From contig JAEYUG010000078.1 of NCBI GenBank assembly GCA_023432805.1, forward strand, positions 1 to 6,937: 6,937 bases of DNA, read 5' to 3'. This stretch comes from Bacteroidota bacterium. GTDB lineage: Bacteria; Bacteroidota; Ignavibacteria; SZUA-365. The notes under the pieces are model-generated. The model worked only from the letters and a program-made list of their open reading frames with translations. It ran no database searches and was not told where the DNA came from. A program made the translations under genes and the position numbers. Positions 6,658 to 6,937 of this stretch are shown here, one piece after another (positions within the stretch are counted from its first letter, which is position 1; each line of letters starts with the position of its first letter).

Positions 6658-6677
6658 GAGAACTTTGAGAGAACTTT
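6658..6677. repeat. Pair of 9-bp direct repeats GAGAACTTT near the integrase gene
   Basis: GAGAACTTT occurs at 6658-6666 and 6669-6677, a period of 11 bp or about one helical turn. Directly repeated sites on one helix face beside an integrase gene can be integrase arm-binding or excisionase sites, but two short copies may be chance. Confidence 0.5.
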
Positions 6678-6710
6678 TCCGGTACTCCTGACCCGCTGAC
6701 GAGGACAAAC

Positions 6711-6937
6711 TCAGACATCGTACGCTTTGGCCGCTTCCACGGCGAGCTGTGGCTGTATGTGAGCGTACACCATGGTCGTTTCGATGTGCGCGTGACCGAG
6801 GAGCGCCTGTAGCGCACGCAGGTTCAATCCCGCCTCGGATGCCAGCCAGGTCGCGAAGCTGTGGCGCAAGCCATGCAGCGTGATGCGGGAGAACGTGGGA
6901 TCAGCCTCAATGAAACGATCGATGTACGTCGTCCATG
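6711..6937 (-). CDS. Tyrosine recombinase/integrase, C-terminal catalytic part (5' truncated by window edge)
   Basis: Site-specific recombinase of the tyrosine (XerC/D and phage integrase) family, which breaks and rejoins DNA through a covalent phosphotyrosine. The 74 visible residues contain three conserved elements. They are the HxxR box HGLRHSFATW with its catalytic Arg at visible residue 24, the LLGH box (His48), and the nucleophile Tyr57 in TTMVYAH, encoded at 6765-6767 on the complement. A short tail ends AKAYDV before a TGA at 6711-6713. The N-terminal DNA-binding domain and first catalytic Arg lie past 6937. The visible part has no frameshift or missing active-site residue. The gene converges on tRNA-Gln 160 bases away, which favours an element integrase over housekeeping XerC/D, although the short tail fits either. 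Confidence 0.92.
   Translation of the reverse strand, partial: WTTYIDRFIEADPTFSRITLHGLRHSFATWLASEAGLNLRALQALLGHAHIETTMVYAHIQPQLAVEAAKAYDV

Larger units (their letters stand above)
6552..6937. mobile_element. Possible left edge of an integrated element at tRNA-Gln
   Basis: Downstream of the tRNA, the DNA is visibly less GC-rich than the operon and leads straight into a minus-strand tyrosine recombinase gene. The order tRNA 3' end, short noncoding stretch, integrase is typical of one end of an integrative element. Only the edge is visible: cargo genes, the second att copy and the integrase 5' part are outside the window. An isolated chromosomal recombinase gene beside a tRNA would look the same. 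Confidence 0.4.

Noticed and set aside
6569..6817. Minus-strand frame of 82 codons across the integrase tail
   Set aside because: Out of frame with the clear integrase reading and lacking recognisable motifs.
6814..6832. GGTTCAATCCC, resembling a tRNA T arm
   Set aside because: No surrounding cloverleaf; it is the complement of integrase codons reading GLNLR.

Overview
The window looks like chromosomal DNA of a GC-rich member of the Bacteroidota/FCB group (Bacteroidota, Ignavibacteriota/Kapabacteria or Rhodothermia-like; the exact clade cannot be fixed from this sequence). Two things point there. The large central gene is a type IX secretion (T9SS) C25/gingipain-fold protein with a C-terminal sorting domain. 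The tRNA gene is preceded by a TAnnTTTG box, the Bacteroidota -7 promoter element.

Left and centre (1-6397, + strand) form one tightly packed operon segment. It holds the last 22 codons of an upstream gene (1-69), a family-4 glycosyltransferase of the WbuB/WcaI type (66-1430) and a 1656-residue secreted C25 peptidase resembling the long PorU/PorU2-type T9SS sortases (1427-6397). Both junctions are 4-base ATGA stop/start overlaps, so the three genes are probably translationally coupled. Known PorU joins T9SS cargo to a cell-surface lipopolysaccharide, so a sugar transferase directly upstream makes a functional link plausible. The glycosyltransferase has an unusual N-terminal extension containing three exact tandem copies of a 27-bp hairpin-forming unit, read as TDEGVRPPT three times. 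The C25 protein carries a domain resembling ILEI/FAM3, the fold of the animal FAM3 cytokine-like proteins.

Right end (6398-6937) is different. Visibly less GC-rich intergenic DNA carries a Bacteroidota-type promoter, a complete tRNA-Gln(CTG), a strong intrinsic-terminator hairpin 4 bases after the tRNA, a short palindrome and a pair of 9-bp direct repeats. The last 227 bases, on the minus strand, encode the C-terminal catalytic part of a tyrosine recombinase that converges on the tRNA. This is the usual layout of one end of an integrated element at a tRNA 3' end; the rest of the element would lie beyond the window. The large reading frames antisense to or out of frame with the two main genes are shadows of their GC-rich third positions.
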